Below, one piece after another: positions 5,655 to 5,676 of a stretch of DNA of 5,676 bases. A program made the translations under genes and the position numbers. Position 1 is the first letter of the stretch. Each line of letters opens with the position of its first letter. This DNA comes from CAZRIE01 sp964600075 (GTDB taxonomy: Bacteria; Bacteroidota; Bacteroidia; Flavobacteriales; Flavobacteriaceae): NCBI GenBank assembly GCA_964600075.1, contig CAZRIE010000178.1, positions 1 through 5,676 on the forward strand. Reading direction: 5' to 3'. The notes under the pieces are model-generated. The model was not told where the DNA came from and made no database searches. It saw only the letters and a program-made list of their open reading frames with translations.

Positions 5655-5676
5655 GTTCGAGTCCTAGTAGGCCAAC
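5655..5676 (+). other. Partial tRNA 3'-end-like sequence, probable att core (element end)
   Basis: GTTCGAGTCC (5655-5664) matches the universal tRNA T-loop pattern GTTCRANYC, and the following bases to the window end would be the T-stem and acceptor 3' side. The 5' side of the T-stem does not pair properly (ATAAG against CCTAG gives only three pairs), and no anticodon or D arm lies upstream, so this is not a tRNA gene. Tyrosine integrases commonly insert in tRNA 3' ends and leave a partial copy at the far end. Lying 174 bp beyond the integrase start, this is the likely right attachment core. I cannot name the tRNA, and the other copy would lie left of this window. Confidence 0.45.

Noticed and set aside
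5600..5676. Complete tRNA gene at the right edge
   Set aside because: Only the T-loop and 3' side are present; the 5' T-stem does not pair and there is no D or anticodon arm.

Overview
The window looks like most of the core of a small integrative mobilizable element (IME) from a member of the Bacteroidota, probably a Flavobacteriaceae-like organism. This rests on the low overall GC, the absence of clear Shine-Dalgarno sequences before well-supported genes, promoter-like TAnnTTTG motifs, and the protein types: a MobC-like accessory protein, a MOBP-style relaxase with an HxDxxHxHxH motif, and a Bacteroidota-style tyrosine integrase. I assign no genus, and there were no database searches.

Left part (1-950). 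A short, previously easy-to-miss ORF (74-226, +) encodes a 50-residue single-pass membrane peptide and is followed by a weak terminator-like hairpin (299-326). Facing it on the minus strand are two overlapping reading frames (923-651 and 711-349). They read most naturally as one 191-residue protein broken by a -1 shift at a run of seven A. There is no ATG at the 5' end. This may be a decaying cargo gene or a programmed frameshift.

Middle non-coding part (950-1463). No convincing gene lies here. It holds a 61% GC island with four successive inverted repeats (1053-1191), an isolated 7-bp hairpin (1290-1307), and then four back-to-back inverted repeats immediately before the mob genes (1377-1458). 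The last cluster is the best oriT candidate. The GC island has no assigned function and is the least explained structure in the window.

Mobilization operon (1464-4159, +). A MobC-like relaxosome protein overlaps by 4 bp (ATGA) a 770-residue relaxase, whose roughly 500-residue C-terminal part I cannot identify. A strong intrinsic terminator (4191-4212) closes the operon. No coupling protein, mating-pair apparatus, replication gene or toxin/antitoxin is visible, so the element would need a helper conjugation system.

Right part (4258-5676). A convergent, complete tyrosine integrase (minus strand) has its full catalytic set. Its upstream region carries four TACA repeats at 11/13/11-bp spacing. 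The last 22 bases resemble the T-loop and 3' end of a tRNA without the rest of the gene, as expected for an att core copied on integration. Together these suggest that the integrase cuts and joins the element at a tRNA-type att site, while MobC and the relaxase act at the oriT to transfer one strand through a helper's machinery.
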